A DNA stretch of 64,000 bases from contig JACDGS010000010.1 in the NCBI GenBank assembly GCA_013821455.1, forward strand, positions 1 to 64,000, read 5' to 3'. A program made the position numbers and the translations under genes. Below are positions 12,715-21,405 of the stretch, piece after piece (the first letter of the stretch is position 1; each line of letters begins with the position of its first letter). A model generated the notes under the pieces. The model made no database searches and was not told the origin of the DNA. It was given only the letters and a program-made list of their open reading frames with translations. This DNA is from Chthoniobacterales bacterium. Lineage in GTDB: Bacteria > Verrucomicrobiota > Verrucomicrobiia > Chthoniobacterales > UBA10450.

Positions 12715-13524
12715 ATGCCGCCCGACGCCAGCACCGCTCAGAAGCTAGGCGCGCTGCGCGAACTTTTGTGGGAGCACCGGCCGCTTCTGATCGCCTACTC
12801 GGGTGGTGTCGATAGCTCCTTTCTCCTGGCCACTGCGGCCGAGGCGGTAGGCTCGGACTGTCTTGGAGTTATTGCGGACAGTCCGAGTTTGCCCCGCGCC
12901 GCGCTGCAGGATGCACTGCAGTTAGCGCAGTCGTTAGGCATCACGGTCGAAGTCGTCGCCACCAGCGAAATGGATGATTCTAATTATACGAGCAATCCGA
13001 TAAATCGCTGTTACTTCTGCAAGGCGGAACTTTTTCGCAGGCTCGACTTATTGGCCGAAGAAAGAGGGTTCCGCGCCATAGCATACGGGGAAAATGCGGA
13101 TGACGCGCGGCAGGTTCGTCCCGGCCGGCAAGCAGCTTCGGAGTTTCGAGTCCTGGCGCCGCTAAGAGCAGTTGGCCTAACGAAAAGCGAGATTCGCGCA
13201 TTGTCGAGAACGATCCATTTGCCGACGGCTGAAGCGCCCGCGCAACCGTGCCTGAGTTCCCGGATACCACATGGGACACCGGTTACGCCCATGGCTTTGG
13301 GCATGATTGAACGCGCGGAGGAAATCGTACGCGACTTCGGCTTTCGCGTCTTTCGTGTGCGGCACCATGAGAGTGCGGATCGGCTGCAAGCCCGGGTGGA
13401 GATTTTGCCTAACGAGATGGCATTGCTCAATGGTCTCGCTGAGCAGCTCTGCGCGGCGCTGCAGAGTGTCGGTTACGATGAAGTTCTCATCGATCCAAAA
13501 GGCTATCGGTCCCCGCTTTCGTAG
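12715..13524 (+). CDS. larE: ATP-dependent sacrificial sulfur transferase LarE-like
   Basis: A 269-residue PP-loop enzyme. The adenylation loop is LIAYSGGVDSSFLL near the N-terminus. The block NPINRCYFCKAELF carries cysteines aligned with the sulfur-donating cysteine of LarE, and AYGENADDARQVRPGRQAA plus PCLSSRIPHGTPVTP match the family. In lactobacilli LarE sulfurises the pincer pyridinium cofactor precursor used by nickel racemases. In many bacteria, as here, larE stands without visible larA, larB or larC partners, so the substrate is uncertain. It ends with GYDEVLIDPKGYRSP, the usual LarE C-terminus. Confidence 0.85.
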   Translation: MPPDASTAQKLGALRELLWEHRPLLIAYSGGVDSSFLLATAAEAVGSDCLGVIADSPSLPRAALQDALQLAQSLGITVEVVATSEMDDSNYTSNPINRCYFCKAELFRRLDLLAEERGFRAIAYGENADDARQVRPGRQAASEFRVLAPLRAVGLTKSEIRALSRTIHLPTAEAPAQPCLSSRIPHGTPVTPMALGMIERAEEIVRDFGFRVFRVRHHESADRLQARVEILPNEMALLNGLAEQLCAALQSVGYDEVLIDPKGYRSPLS

Positions 13525-13867
13525 CGGGAACTCTTTGGGGCGCGAAGATGGCAAGGCCGTCGTAACTTGTTCGGGAACTTTGGATAATTCGTCCGATGAT
13601 CCTAATCCAGAGAATCCAGTAGGACCTTCACCTATGGGCTGCTAACGATGACGCTTTCCCCTTGGGCGGGTAGCTTAAACTGCCTTTGGCAACATAGGCT
13701 CGGCGCGCTTTATCGTATTCTGTTGGACTCCGACCTTTTCGAGAGTCCGTCTAGTTTTTGTTAGGTAAGAACTTGGCGATCCCAGATCTATTTTGGAGCG
13801 GCACTTTGTCAGCGCCGGGACTTAGGCTGCGAGTTTGCCCTCGGCGGTTACAAACCGCCGCTCCGAT
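13525..13867. other. Non-coding gap with hairpin CGGCGGTT/AACCGCCG
   Basis: No gene is supportable in this 343-base gap between larE and tdh (convergent). Near its right end is a perfect 8-bp hairpin, CGGCGGTT (13842-13849) and AACCGCCG (13853-13860) with a 3-base loop. It could terminate tdh on the minus strand, although no T-run follows. Confidence 0.5.
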
Positions 13868-14911
13868 TTAATTTTTGCTCCAATCGAGCACGATCTTGCC
13901 GGAGTTACCCGACTTCATCAGTTCGATTGCTTCTTTAAAGTCAGTGTAGGGAAACCGATGAGTGATCACGGGTGAGATATCAAGTCCGCTTTGGATCATG
14001 GCGGTCATCTTATACCAGGTCTCATACATTTCGCGGCCGTAGATTCCTTTAATCGTTAGGCTGTTAAAGACGACAATGTTCCAGTCGATCGCCGCGCTAT
14101 CGGGCATGATACCTAACAAGGCAATTTTCCCGCCGTGAAACATCGCGGGCAGGAGATCAGCCATGGCTTTCGGGTTACCGGACATTTCCAAGGCAACATC
14201 GAAACCTTCTTTCATCCCCAGCTCTTTCATCGCATCGGCCAAAGTAGCTTTGCGGACGTCGAGCGCGAGGGTGGCGCCGAGCTTCTTTGCCAGGTCGAGG
14301 CGATAGGGGTTAATATCGGTAATGACGACATTGCGCGCGCCGGCGTGCTGGCAAATAGCTACCGCCATACAGCCGATAGGTCCCGCGCCCGTGATAAGAA
14401 CATCTTCGCCGAGTAAGTCGAAGGAGAGCGCGGTGTGGGTAGCGTTGCCTAACGGATCAAAGCAGGAAAGGACTTCGAGCGGGATATGTGGGTCGGCGTG
14501 CCAGACGTTTGACATCGGGATGGAGAGATACTCCGCAAAGGCGCCCTGACGGTTTACACCTACCCCCTGAGTGTTAGGACAGAGATGGCGGCGGCCGGCG
14601 AGGCAGTTACGACAATGGCCGCATACGATGTGACCTTCGCCGGTGACGAGATCGCCGGGGGCGAAGCCTCGCACGCGGTCACCTACCCGCTCGACGACGC
14701 CGACAAATTCGTGCCCGACCACCATCGGGACCGGGATGGTTTTTTGCGACCAAGCGTCCCAGTTATAAATGTGGACATCAGTCCCGCAGATCGATGTTTT
14801 TTTTATCCGGATAAGAACGTCATCGTCGCCCACTTCCGGCACTGGCACTTCTTCCAGCCAAAGCCCGGGTTTCGCCTCTTTTTTTACCAGCGCCTGCATC
14901 GTTTTTTGCAT
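13868..14911 (-). CDS. tdh: L-threonine 3-dehydrogenase
   Basis: A 347-residue zinc-dependent medium-chain dehydrogenase that oxidises L-threonine to 2-amino-3-ketobutyrate with NAD. Catalytic zinc ligand context [16 protein letters not shown] and MVVGHEFVG are visible. The structural zinc cluster is [20 protein letters not shown]. The NAD-binding Rossmann motif is [15 protein letters not shown], followed by [37 protein letters not shown] matches Tdh specifically. The usual partner kbl is not adjacent. A second Met at residue 5 is an equally possible start. Confidence 0.93.
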   Translation of the reverse strand: MQKTMQALVKKEAKPGLWLEEVPVPEVGDDDVLIRIKKTSICGTDVHIYNWDAWSQKTIPVPMVVGHEFVGVVERVGDRVRGFAPGDLVTGEGHIVCGHCRNCLAGRRHLCPNTQGVGVNRQGAFAEYLSIPMSNVWHADPHIPLEVLSCFDPLGNATHTALSFDLLGEDVLITGAGPIGCMAVAICQHAGARNVVITDINPYRLDLAKKLGATLALDVRKATLADAMKELGMKEGFDVALEMSGNPKAMADLLPAMFHGGKIALLGIMPDSAAIDWNIVVFNSLTIKGIYGREMYETWYKMTAMIQSGLDISPVITHRFPYTDFKEAIELMKSGNSGKIVLDWSKN

Positions 14912-15005
14912 GGGAGAAAATTAGACCGTCTGATGAGACGGGAAAGCAGGAAATAGAGTGCGTATTATTATGCCGGGAATATCACCGTAACAGCACTTGC
15001 CCGTC

Positions 15006-15165
15006 AGCCCGAGCGCAATGGAGCGCAGCGGAATGAAGTCGAGGGATCCCGCGGAGTTGGCGAGAAGATCCGCTGCGTGGAGATCGCTGCATGTGAGTGT
15101 GTGCAGGAGCTTCCCGGTTGCGCCACGGGATCCCTCGACTGCGCTTCACTCCGCTCGGGATGACA
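15006..15165. repeat. Family B inverted-repeat element, long copy
   Basis: Arms AGCCCGAGCGCAATGGAGCG...GAGGGATCCCG and CGGGATCCCTCGACTGCGCT...CGGGATGACA bracket a spacer. This fills most of the 14912-15247 gap between tdh and cdsA (divergent). No gene is visible in the rest of the gap. Confidence 0.7.
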
Positions 15166-15247
15166 ACGGGGTTCCATTCCGTTGTTTCCAGCGCTATGTG
15201 ACAACTCGTTGGACAAAGCGCTCGTGCTTGGGAAAGATGCAGCCGCC

Positions 15248-16162
15248 ATGTCCGTTTCCGTCGAGCGCGCTTCCAACAAACCGGCGACCGCTCGCCTCAC
15301 TTTTGTGCTCCGCTTTGCCAGCACTCTCGTGCTTTGGTCGGTGGCCCTCTTTATCGTCTTTGCCGGTTATGAGCTGGGATTTTATGCGCTGATCAGCCTG
15401 GTGGGAATGATCGCGCTGTGGGAGTTCTATGGAATGCTCGATCACCGCGGGCTACCGAATTTCAAGATCACCGCGATGATCTGCGGGGCAACCATGTTAG
15501 TGGGAAGTTTTTATTACTTCTCGCACTACGGCCCGGCGCGCTCTTACGACTTCGAGACCGCGGTCCTGCTCTTTTTTCTACTCACCGTCTTTACCCGGCA
15601 GATGTTTGACAGCCTGCGCGACGACGAGCCGCTCAAGACGATGGCTTATACGCTTTTCGGTCTGCTCTATGTGCTTTGGCTTTTTAACTTCGTTACCAAA
15701 ATCGTCTATGTCACCCCGCGTTTGGCCGATGGCAGTGTGACCGGGCAGTTCTACGTCTTTTACTGCATCGCGATCACAAAATTTAGCGATATGGGCGCGT
15801 ATCTAACTGGAAGCCTGCTAGGCCGGCATCAGCTGGTGCCGCATATCAGCCCGAAGAAGACTTGGGAAGGGTTCGTTGGCGCACTCGGGTTTTCGCTGCT
15901 CGCGAGTGTGGGACTCTTCAAGTTGATGCCGGGACATTTCTCGGTCCTGACCATGACTCATGCGGTGGTGCTCGGGCTGTTACTTGGCTTCGCGGCGGTG
16001 ATCGGCGATCTGGCGGAGTCGATCATCAAGCGCAGCACGGGAGTAAAGGATTCCGGGGATTTGTTGCCGGGAATCGGCGGCGCACTGGATCTGATCGACA
16101 GCTTACTCTTTACCGTGCCGTTGTTGTTTTTCTATCTGCGGCTGGTGATAAAGGTGCCGTAA
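15248..16162 (+). CDS. cdsA: Phosphatidate cytidylyltransferase
   Basis: About 304 residues from the ATG at 15248. The enzyme makes CDP-diacylglycerol from phosphatidate and CTP at the inner membrane, the entry to phosphatidylglycerol, cardiolipin and phosphatidylethanolamine. Around eight hydrophobic helices are seen. The C-terminal signature reads ESIIKRSTGVKDSGDLLPGI followed by GGALDLIDSLLF. The family consensus is S-K-R-K-D-PGHGG-DR-D; here the His of GHGG is Ile and the Arg of DR is Leu, while Lys, Asp and the final Asp are kept. This variant is common in PVC bacteria and probably active. It is first in the block cdsA-dxr-rseP. Confidence 0.9.
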   Translation: MSVSVERASNKPATARLTFVLRFASTLVLWSVALFIVFAGYELGFYALISLVGMIALWEFYGMLDHRGLPNFKITAMICGATMLVGSFYYFSHYGPARSYDFETAVLLFFLLTVFTRQMFDSLRDDEPLKTMAYTLFGLLYVLWLFNFVTKIVYVTPRLADGSVTGQFYVFYCIAITKFSDMGAYLTGSLLGRHQLVPHISPKKTWEGFVGALGFSLLASVGLFKLMPGHFSVLTMTHAVVLGLLLGFAAVIGDLAESIIKRSTGVKDSGDLLPGIGGALDLIDSLLFTVPLLFFYLRLVIKVP

Positions 16163-16168
16163 AGTAGA

Positions 16169-16232
16169 GACAGGATTAAGAGGATTTTCTGGATTAAGAA
16201 GATTCTGAAAATCCTGGTCAATCCTGTCCTGT
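16169..16232. repeat. Family E inverted repeat (GACAGGATT..AATCCTGTC)
   Basis: GACAGGATTAAGAGGATTTT on the left is mirrored by ATCCTGGTCAATCCTGTC on the right. It fills the cdsA-dxr gap and ends 5 bases before the dxr ATG, so it covers the ribosome-binding region. A sister copy lies at 55501-55597. Confidence 0.65.
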
Positions 16233-16236
16233 TTTT

Positions 16237-17472
16237 ATGAAGCGCAAACGCATCGTCGTCCTCGGCGCGACCGGCTCGATCGGCGAGAGCACGTTGAAGG
16301 TGGCACGCGATATTCCGGAACGGCTCGAGATTGTCGGACTGGCGGCGAAATCAAATGCGAAAAAGCTCGCGGCGCAGGCTAATCTCGTTAGGCCAGAAGC
16401 TATCTGTTTGGTTGACGAAGAAAAGCTCGGAGAGCTGGGCGCTAACCTGCAATACAAGCCGAAGATTTTCTCGGGCGAAAACGGTTTGGAAGAGATCGCC
16501 TGCCTAACGAGTGCGGAGATGGTGCTGGTGGCGGTAGTCGGGACGGGTGGTTTGCGGCCGGCTTTGGCGGCGCTGGAGGCGGGGAAAGATCTCGCGGTGG
16601 CCAGCAAGGAGATCCTGGTGATGGCGGGCGAGGCGGTGATGAGCGCGGCGGCGCGGAAAGGCGCGCAGATTTTGCCGGTCGATTCGGAGCACAACGCGAT
16701 CTTTCAGTGTTTGGAAGGGAAACGCTCAACGCTCAACGCTCAACGCTCAACGTCCAAATCGGAACGTTCAACGTTGAACGTTGAACGTTGGACGTTGGAC
16801 GTTTCAGATCTCCGCCGCATTATACTGACAGCCTCAGGCGGTCCCTTTCGCCAAACGCCTAACGATCAATTCGCTGCGATCACGCCGGAGCAGGCGCTGA
16901 AACATCCGACTTGGAACATGGGTCCAAAAGTCACGATTGATTCCGCGACGCTTTTCAACAAAGGCCTCGAGATGATCGAGGCGCATTGGCTTTTCGGGGT
17001 GGAAATGGCGCGCGTCGATGTTGTCATCCATCCGCAGAGCATCGTGCACTCGATGGTCGAGTTCGCGGATGGCTCGGTCCTCGCGCAGCTCTCGCATTCG
17101 GACATGTGTTTTCCGATTCAATACGCCGTTACCTGGCCCGATCGCGTCGCGAACACTTTGCCGCCGCTCGATTTCGGGAAACTCCAGAAGCTGGAATTCG
17201 AGACCCCGCGTTTCGACGATTTTCCCGCGCTCCACCTGGCGCGCCGCGCGGGCGAGACGGGCGGCACTTTGCCTGCTGTGATGAACGCCGCCAATGAAGT
17301 CGCTGTCTCAGCTTTCCTCGACCGCCGGATCGCTTTCCCGCGCATCTGGCAATTGGTCGAGGAGACGATGAATCGCCACGACTCCGTTGCCAAGCCGACC
17401 CTCGCTGCCATATTGGACGCCGACCGCTGGGCGCGAGAAATGGCGGTCACGCTCACTGATCAACCCGCATGA
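16237..17472 (+). CDS. dxr: 1-deoxy-D-xylulose 5-phosphate reductoisomerase with in-frame repeat insertion
   Basis: A 411-residue MEP-pathway enzyme converting DXP to 2-C-methyl-erythritol 4-phosphate with NADPH. Seen: the Rossmann motif VLGATGSIGESTLKVA, ASKEILVMAGEAV, the metal and substrate block PVDSEHNAIFQCL, LTASGGPFRQT, NMGPKVTIDSATLFNKGLE and HPQSIVHSMVEF. Between FQCLEG (residue about 161) and SDLRRIILTAS lie 28 extra residues (KRSTLNAQRSTSKSERSTLN and on) encoded by an 84-base tandem/inverted repeat. Without it the enzyme would be about 383 residues, normal for the family. The insert falls in a surface loop of variable length. The stop overlaps the rseP ATG (ATGA). Confidence 0.95.
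   Translation: MKRKRIVVLGATGSIGESTLKVARDIPERLEIVGLAAKSNAKKLAAQANLVRPEAICLVDEEKLGELGANLQYKPKIFSGENGLEEIACLTSAEMVLVAVVGTGGLRPALAALEAGKDLAVASKEILVMAGEAVMSAAARKGAQILPVDSEHNAIFQCLEGKRSTLNAQRSTSKSERSTLNVERWTLDVSDLRRIILTASGGPFRQTPNDQFAAITPEQALKHPTWNMGPKVTIDSATLFNKGLEMIEAHWLFGVEMARVDVVIHPQSIVHSMVEFADGSVLAQLSHSDMCFPIQYAVTWPDRVANTLPPLDFGKLQKLEFETPRFDDFPALHLARRAGETGGTLPAVMNAANEVAVSAFLDRRIAFPRIWQLVEETMNRHDSVAKPTLAAILDADRWAREMAVTLTDQPA
16721..16804. repeat. Family G AACGTT/CAACGCT repeat inside dxr
   Basis: 84 bases: four CTCAACG-type units, then TTCAACGTTGAACGTTGAAC and TTGGACGTTGGACGTT. The two halves are partly inverted to one another (CAACGTCCAA against TTGGACGTTG). The length is a multiple of three and no frame-breaking stop appears in the dxr frame. 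Confidence 0.8.
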
Positions 17473-18881
17473 TTTTCCATATCGCTCGCGTCGTTTTCCT
17501 CATTCTCGAGGTCGTCGTCCTCTTTAATTTGCTCATCGGCGTGCATGAGTTGGGGCATTTCCTAGCGGCAAAATGGCGGGGGCTTTACATCGAGCAATTC
17601 GGCATCTGGTTCGGCAAACCGATTTGGCAGAAAAAAATCAACGGTGTGCTCTATAGCGTTGGGAGCATTCCGGCTGGTGGCTTTGTGAAATTGCCGCAGC
17701 TCGCGCCGATGGACATCATCGAGGGCGAGGCCGATGTCGATCGCGCCAAACTGCCGCCGATTTCCGCGCTCGATAAGATCATCGTCGCGATTGCCGGTCC
17801 GGTCTTCAGCGTGCTGCTCGCGCTCGCTTTTGCTTGCATCGTTTGGGCAGTTGGCCGGCCCATCGGGGAATCCGACGCGACCACGACGATCGGTTACGTC
17901 ATTCCTGATTCATCGGCAGCGCAAGTCGGCTTACGGGCGGGCGACAAAATCGTCGCGGTCGATGGCAACAAGGTCACGCGCTTCCTCGGCATGAACGATA
18001 GTGTGAGCTGGAACGTCGTGCGCAGTGAAGGCGAGACGGTAGCCGTGGAATTTGTGCGCGACGGAAAAGCACACACGGTTCAAGTCACGCCTTACAAGCC
18101 GACTACGACCAAGTGGCATCGCCAAAGTATCAGGCAATTGCTCATCCTGCCGGCGGAGACCGCGGTAATCGAAAAAGTGGAACCGAAAACACCGGCTGCG
18201 GCCGCCGGCTTACAGCAGCACGATGTCGTTACGGCTTTCAATGGCACGCGCATCTTTAGCCCGTATGCGCTCGCCGATTACATCGAAAAACATCCGACCG
18301 AGCTGCTCGCGCTCACGGTGCAGCGCGGCGATCGCACCATGATGGTCCGCGTCACGCCGGTCCTGCTCCTGACCGAGGGAAAGATGAAACCGCGCATCGG
18401 CATTGGATGGGATTCAGATGGGAAAAAGATCATCGCTCATACCAATCCGTTCGAGCAGGTTTACAAAAGCGTCACCGGCACTCTCGAAACCCTCGGTGCC
18501 GTCGCCTCGCCGAAGTCCGATGTGAAGCTGCAGCACATGAGCGGTCCGATCGGCATCGGTCATATCTATTACCTGCTCTTCGAGAACGAGCGCGGCTGGC
18601 AGTTGGCGCTTTATTTTAGCGTCATCCTCAACGTCAACCTCGCGATTCTAAATATGCTTCCTATTCCGGTGCTGGACGGCGGGCATATCGTGCTCGCAAT
18701 TTTGGAATCGATTCGCCGCAAGCCGATCAACCTCCGCATCCTTGAATACGTCCAGACCGGCTGCGCGGTCATGATCATTGGTTACATCTGCTACGTGAGC
18801 TTTTTCGACATCGGCGATTTCTTTGGCTCGAAGAGCGAGCCCAATTTGCCGAAGGCGACGCCCGCCGCGGCGAAGCCGTAA
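17469..18881 (+). CDS. rseP: RIP zinc metalloprotease RseP (site-2 protease)
   Basis: A 470-residue membrane protease that cuts transmembrane anti-sigma factors. The zinc motif HELGH is at residues 26-30 in the first helix, and [14 protein letters not shown] near the C-terminus supplies the third ligand (LDG motif). Two PDZ segments lie between: [20 protein letters not shown] and [20 protein letters not shown]. Several hydrophobic helices are evident ([28 protein letters not shown]). The gene overlaps dxr by 4 bases, the classic dxr-rseP coupling. Confidence 0.95.
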   Translation: MIFHIARVVFLILEVVVLFNLLIGVHELGHFLAAKWRGLYIEQFGIWFGKPIWQKKINGVLYSVGSIPAGGFVKLPQLAPMDIIEGEADVDRAKLPPISALDKIIVAIAGPVFSVLLALAFACIVWAVGRPIGESDATTTIGYVIPDSSAAQVGLRAGDKIVAVDGNKVTRFLGMNDSVSWNVVRSEGETVAVEFVRDGKAHTVQVTPYKPTTTKWHRQSIRQLLILPAETAVIEKVEPKTPAAAAGLQQHDVVTAFNGTRIFSPYALADYIEKHPTELLALTVQRGDRTMMVRVTPVLLLTEGKMKPRIGIGWDSDGKKIIAHTNPFEQVYKSVTGTLETLGAVASPKSDVKLQHMSGPIGIGHIYYLLFENERGWQLALYFSVILNVNLAILNMLPIPVLDGGHIVLAILESIRRKPINLRILEYVQTGCAVMIIGYICYVSFFDIGDFFGSKSEPNLPKATPAAAKP

Positions 18882-18930
18882 CCACGCGACGCAGCTTTGC
18901 GTCCAGCGGCGTCGCCGTTATAAAAGGGGC

Positions 18931-19272
18931 ATGCAAACTTCGATGACGACCACCGCGTTCGAGCTGCAAGGTTTTCGTGTCGTGAAAACCTTCGGCGTCG
19001 TTCGCGGAATTATTGTGCGCTCGCGCTCCATCTTCGGAACGATCGGCGCCGGATTGCAAACTCTTGTCGGCGGCAACATCACAATCCTGACCAACCTCTG
19101 CGAAAAAACGCGGCAGGACGCGCTCGAACAGGCCATCACACACGCGCAAGAACTGGGCGGGAACGCGATCATCGGTTTACGCTATGACGCGACTGAAATC
19201 ATGCAGGGCGTGACTGAAGTCCTTTGTTACGGGACAGCAGTTTTGGTGGAACCGCATTTGCCGGCGAACTAA
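18931..19272 (+). CDS. YbjQ-family (UPF0145) protein
   Basis: A 113-residue protein from the ATG at 18931; the frame is open further upstream, but that part is basic and unlike the family. It shows the YbjQ fold: [20 protein letters not shown], a [20 protein letters not shown] helix, [15 protein letters not shown] and [12 protein letters not shown]. The family forms ring-like pentamers of unknown function, at times noted as heavy-metal binding. Its stop overlaps the ispG start (TAATGA), so it is in the same operon. Confidence 0.8.
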   Translation: MQTSMTTTAFELQGFRVVKTFGVVRGIIVRSRSIFGTIGAGLQTLVGGNITILTNLCEKTRQDALEQAITHAQELGGNAIIGLRYDATEIMQGVTEVLCYGTAVLVEPHLPAN

Positions 19273-21068
19273 TGAAATACTGCGCGAGCGCATTCAGCTA
19301 CCAGCGGCGTGTTTCACGCGAGGTCATGGTCGGGCATGTCGGCGTCGGCGGCGAGAATCCCATCCGGGTGCAGTCGATGATCACCTGCGATACGATGGAC
19401 ACCGAGGCCTCGATCGCGCAGACGATGGAGCTTGCGGCCGTCGGCTGTGAGATCGTCCGCATCACCGCGCCGACGGTGAAGGATGCGGCCAACTTGCAGC
19501 ATATCGTTAGGGGATTACGCGAGCGCGGTTGCGAAGTTCCAATCGTGGCTGACATCCACTTCAAACCCGACGCGGCGATGGAAGCGGCGAAATGGGTCGA
19601 GAAAGTGCGGATCAATCCCGGCAATTACGCCGATTCGAAGAAATTTAAGATCGTCGAATACACCGATGAGCAATACGCTGCCGAGCTCGCACGCATCCGG
19701 GAGCGCTTCGCGCCACTCGTTAGGCTGAGCAAGGAGCGCGGGATTGCGATGCGCATCGGCACCAATCATGGCTCCCTCAGCGACCGGATCATGAATCGCT
19801 ACGGTGACACGCCGCTCGGGATGGTCGAAAGCGCGCTCGAGTTCGCCCGCATTGCGCGCGAGCTGGATTATCACGCGCTCATTTTTTCAATGAAATCGAG
19901 CAACCCGAAAGTGATGATCGCGGCTTATCGATTGCTCGTCGCGCGGTTGAACGAAGAAGGTGCGGACTGGAATTATCCGATCCATCTCGGCGTCACGGAA
20001 GCCGGCGAAGGCGAAGACGCGCGCATCAAAAGCGCGATCGGCATCGGCTCGCTTTTGCGCGACGGGATTGGCGATACGATCCGCGTTTCATTAACGGAAG
20101 ACAGCATTCACGAAATTCCCGTCGCCCGCGCGTTGGCCGAGTCGACAGACCCGCACGGCACCGTATCGGATAGCCTAACGTCCAGCCTTTCCTACGATCC
20201 GTTCTCCTATCAAAGACGCGCATCTGAGGCGATCTCCATCGCCGACGTTCGTATGGGCGGCGAGGAGCTGGTCCGGGTGGCGATTCGTCAAGAAGCTTAC
20301 GACAAAATCGCCCACAAAGTAGATCGGATGGGAGACTATAAACCCGAGTTTGTTTACGAATCGGCAAAGGTCGCCGAAGTCGATCCTCGCGATGATTCCG
20401 CGATCGCGGCCCTGAACGCCGAGGCGCAGGCTCGCTTGGTCGCTGTTGCCGATGGCGTCGATCTGCCGGTGATCGCAGCTTATCGTCTCCTCGCGGCGAA
20501 GCTGGAATCGCGTCACCCAATTTTACTGAAAGACAGCCTAACGATCTCGCAGAATCCCGCAGCGGAGTTTCTCCCGACGCTTTTGCAGGCCGCGACAAAC
20601 ATCGGGTCTCTTCTCTGCGACGGCATTGGCGATGCGATCCTCGTCCAGGGCGAACATGGTCCGAGTCAGGCGTTGCGGTTGTCCTACAATATTTTGCAAG
20701 CCGCAGGCACGCGGATTTTCAAGACCGACTATGTGGCGTGCCCCTCCTGCGGACGAACCCTTTTCAACCTGCAAACCACCACGGCTCGAATCAAAGCCGC
20801 CACGGTGCATCTCAAAGGCGTAAAGATCGCGATCATGGGCTGCATCGTGAATGGCCCCGGGGAAATGGCCGACGCGGATTTCGGCTATGTCGGTGGCGCG
20901 CCCGGTAAAATTAATCTCTACGTCGGCAAGACGGCGGTGAAGTTTAATATTCCTGAAGGGGAAGCGGTCGATCGCCTGAAGGACCTGATTCGCGGACACG
21001 GCAAATGGGTTGAGCCCGCACTGGAAGCCGAGAGCGGCGAGCCGCTGACCGCTGGCGCAGTTCGTTAG
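19272..21068 (+). CDS. ispG: 4-hydroxy-3-methylbut-2-en-1-yl diphosphate synthase, long form
   Basis: 598 residues from ATG 19272. It catalyses the penultimate MEP step, reducing ME-cPP to HMBPP with a 4Fe-4S cluster. The TIM-barrel half shows NPIRVQSMITCDTMDTEASI, VPIVADIHFKPDAAMEA and RINPGNYADSKKFK. The cluster half carries CPSCGRTLFNLQ and IMGCIVNGPGEMADADFGYV with the three cysteines. About 230 extra residues lie between the halves (roughly 280-510), the A* insert of the long-type enzyme seen in plants, Chlamydiae, Bacteroidetes and PVC bacteria. The stop TAG is part of a TCGTTAGGC motif. Confidence 0.95.
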   Translation: MKYCASAFSYQRRVSREVMVGHVGVGGENPIRVQSMITCDTMDTEASIAQTMELAAVGCEIVRITAPTVKDAANLQHIVRGLRERGCEVPIVADIHFKPDAAMEAAKWVEKVRINPGNYADSKKFKIVEYTDEQYAAELARIRERFAPLVRLSKERGIAMRIGTNHGSLSDRIMNRYGDTPLGMVESALEFARIARELDYHALIFSMKSSNPKVMIAAYRLLVARLNEEGADWNYPIHLGVTEAGEGEDARIKSAIGIGSLLRDGIGDTIRVSLTEDSIHEIPVARALAESTDPHGTVSDSLTSSLSYDPFSYQRRASEAISIADVRMGGEELVRVAIRQEAYDKIAHKVDRMGDYKPEFVYESAKVAEVDPRDDSAIAALNAEAQARLVAVADGVDLPVIAAYRLLAAKLESRHPILLKDSLTISQNPAAEFLPTLLQAATNIGSLLCDGIGDAILVQGEHGPSQALRLSYNILQAAGTRIFKTDYVACPSCGRTLFNLQTTTARIKAATVHLKGVKIAIMGCIVNGPGEMADADFGYVGGAPGKINLYVGKTAVKFNIPEGEAVDRLKDLIRGHGKWVEPALEAESGEPLTAGAVR

Positions 21069-21405
21069 GCCAAACGCGTCGCTGACCAGCCGTTTGGTTA
21101 AGTCCGCAGTTCCTGGCGTTAAGTGTCTGCGATTCCAAGCCGATGCCGCGAATGAAACGACGGGCAAGAACCTTCGCTGCTCTAGGAAAATTCTCCGCCC
21201 AACTCGGGAATTATCTTGACTAAAGCGACCGAATCCTCTTTCATCCAACTCGCTGATTTTCTCGCTTCTTCGAACGCTACCCGATGTTCGCTGCGGAAGA
21301 TTGGCTTGCCTCAGTCTTACGAATCTGTAATACTCCGCACTCGCCATAGTTTCTCCCAACTCGGGCGTCGGATTCACCTCAACTAGAAACGAAAACAGTC
21401 CATAT
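21069..21405. other. Non-coding gap upstream of secreted peptidase
   Basis: 337 bases with no supportable gene on either strand. It begins with the end of a TCGTTAGGC copy and should hold the promoter of the peptidase gene at 21406. No clear terminator hairpin after ispG was seen, and no strong Shine-Dalgarno before the ATG. Confidence 0.5.

Noticed and set aside
16721-16804. A CRISPR array or minisatellite gene inside dxr
   Set aside because: Units are only 7-8 bases with no spacers; it is a short tandem/inverted repeat read in frame.
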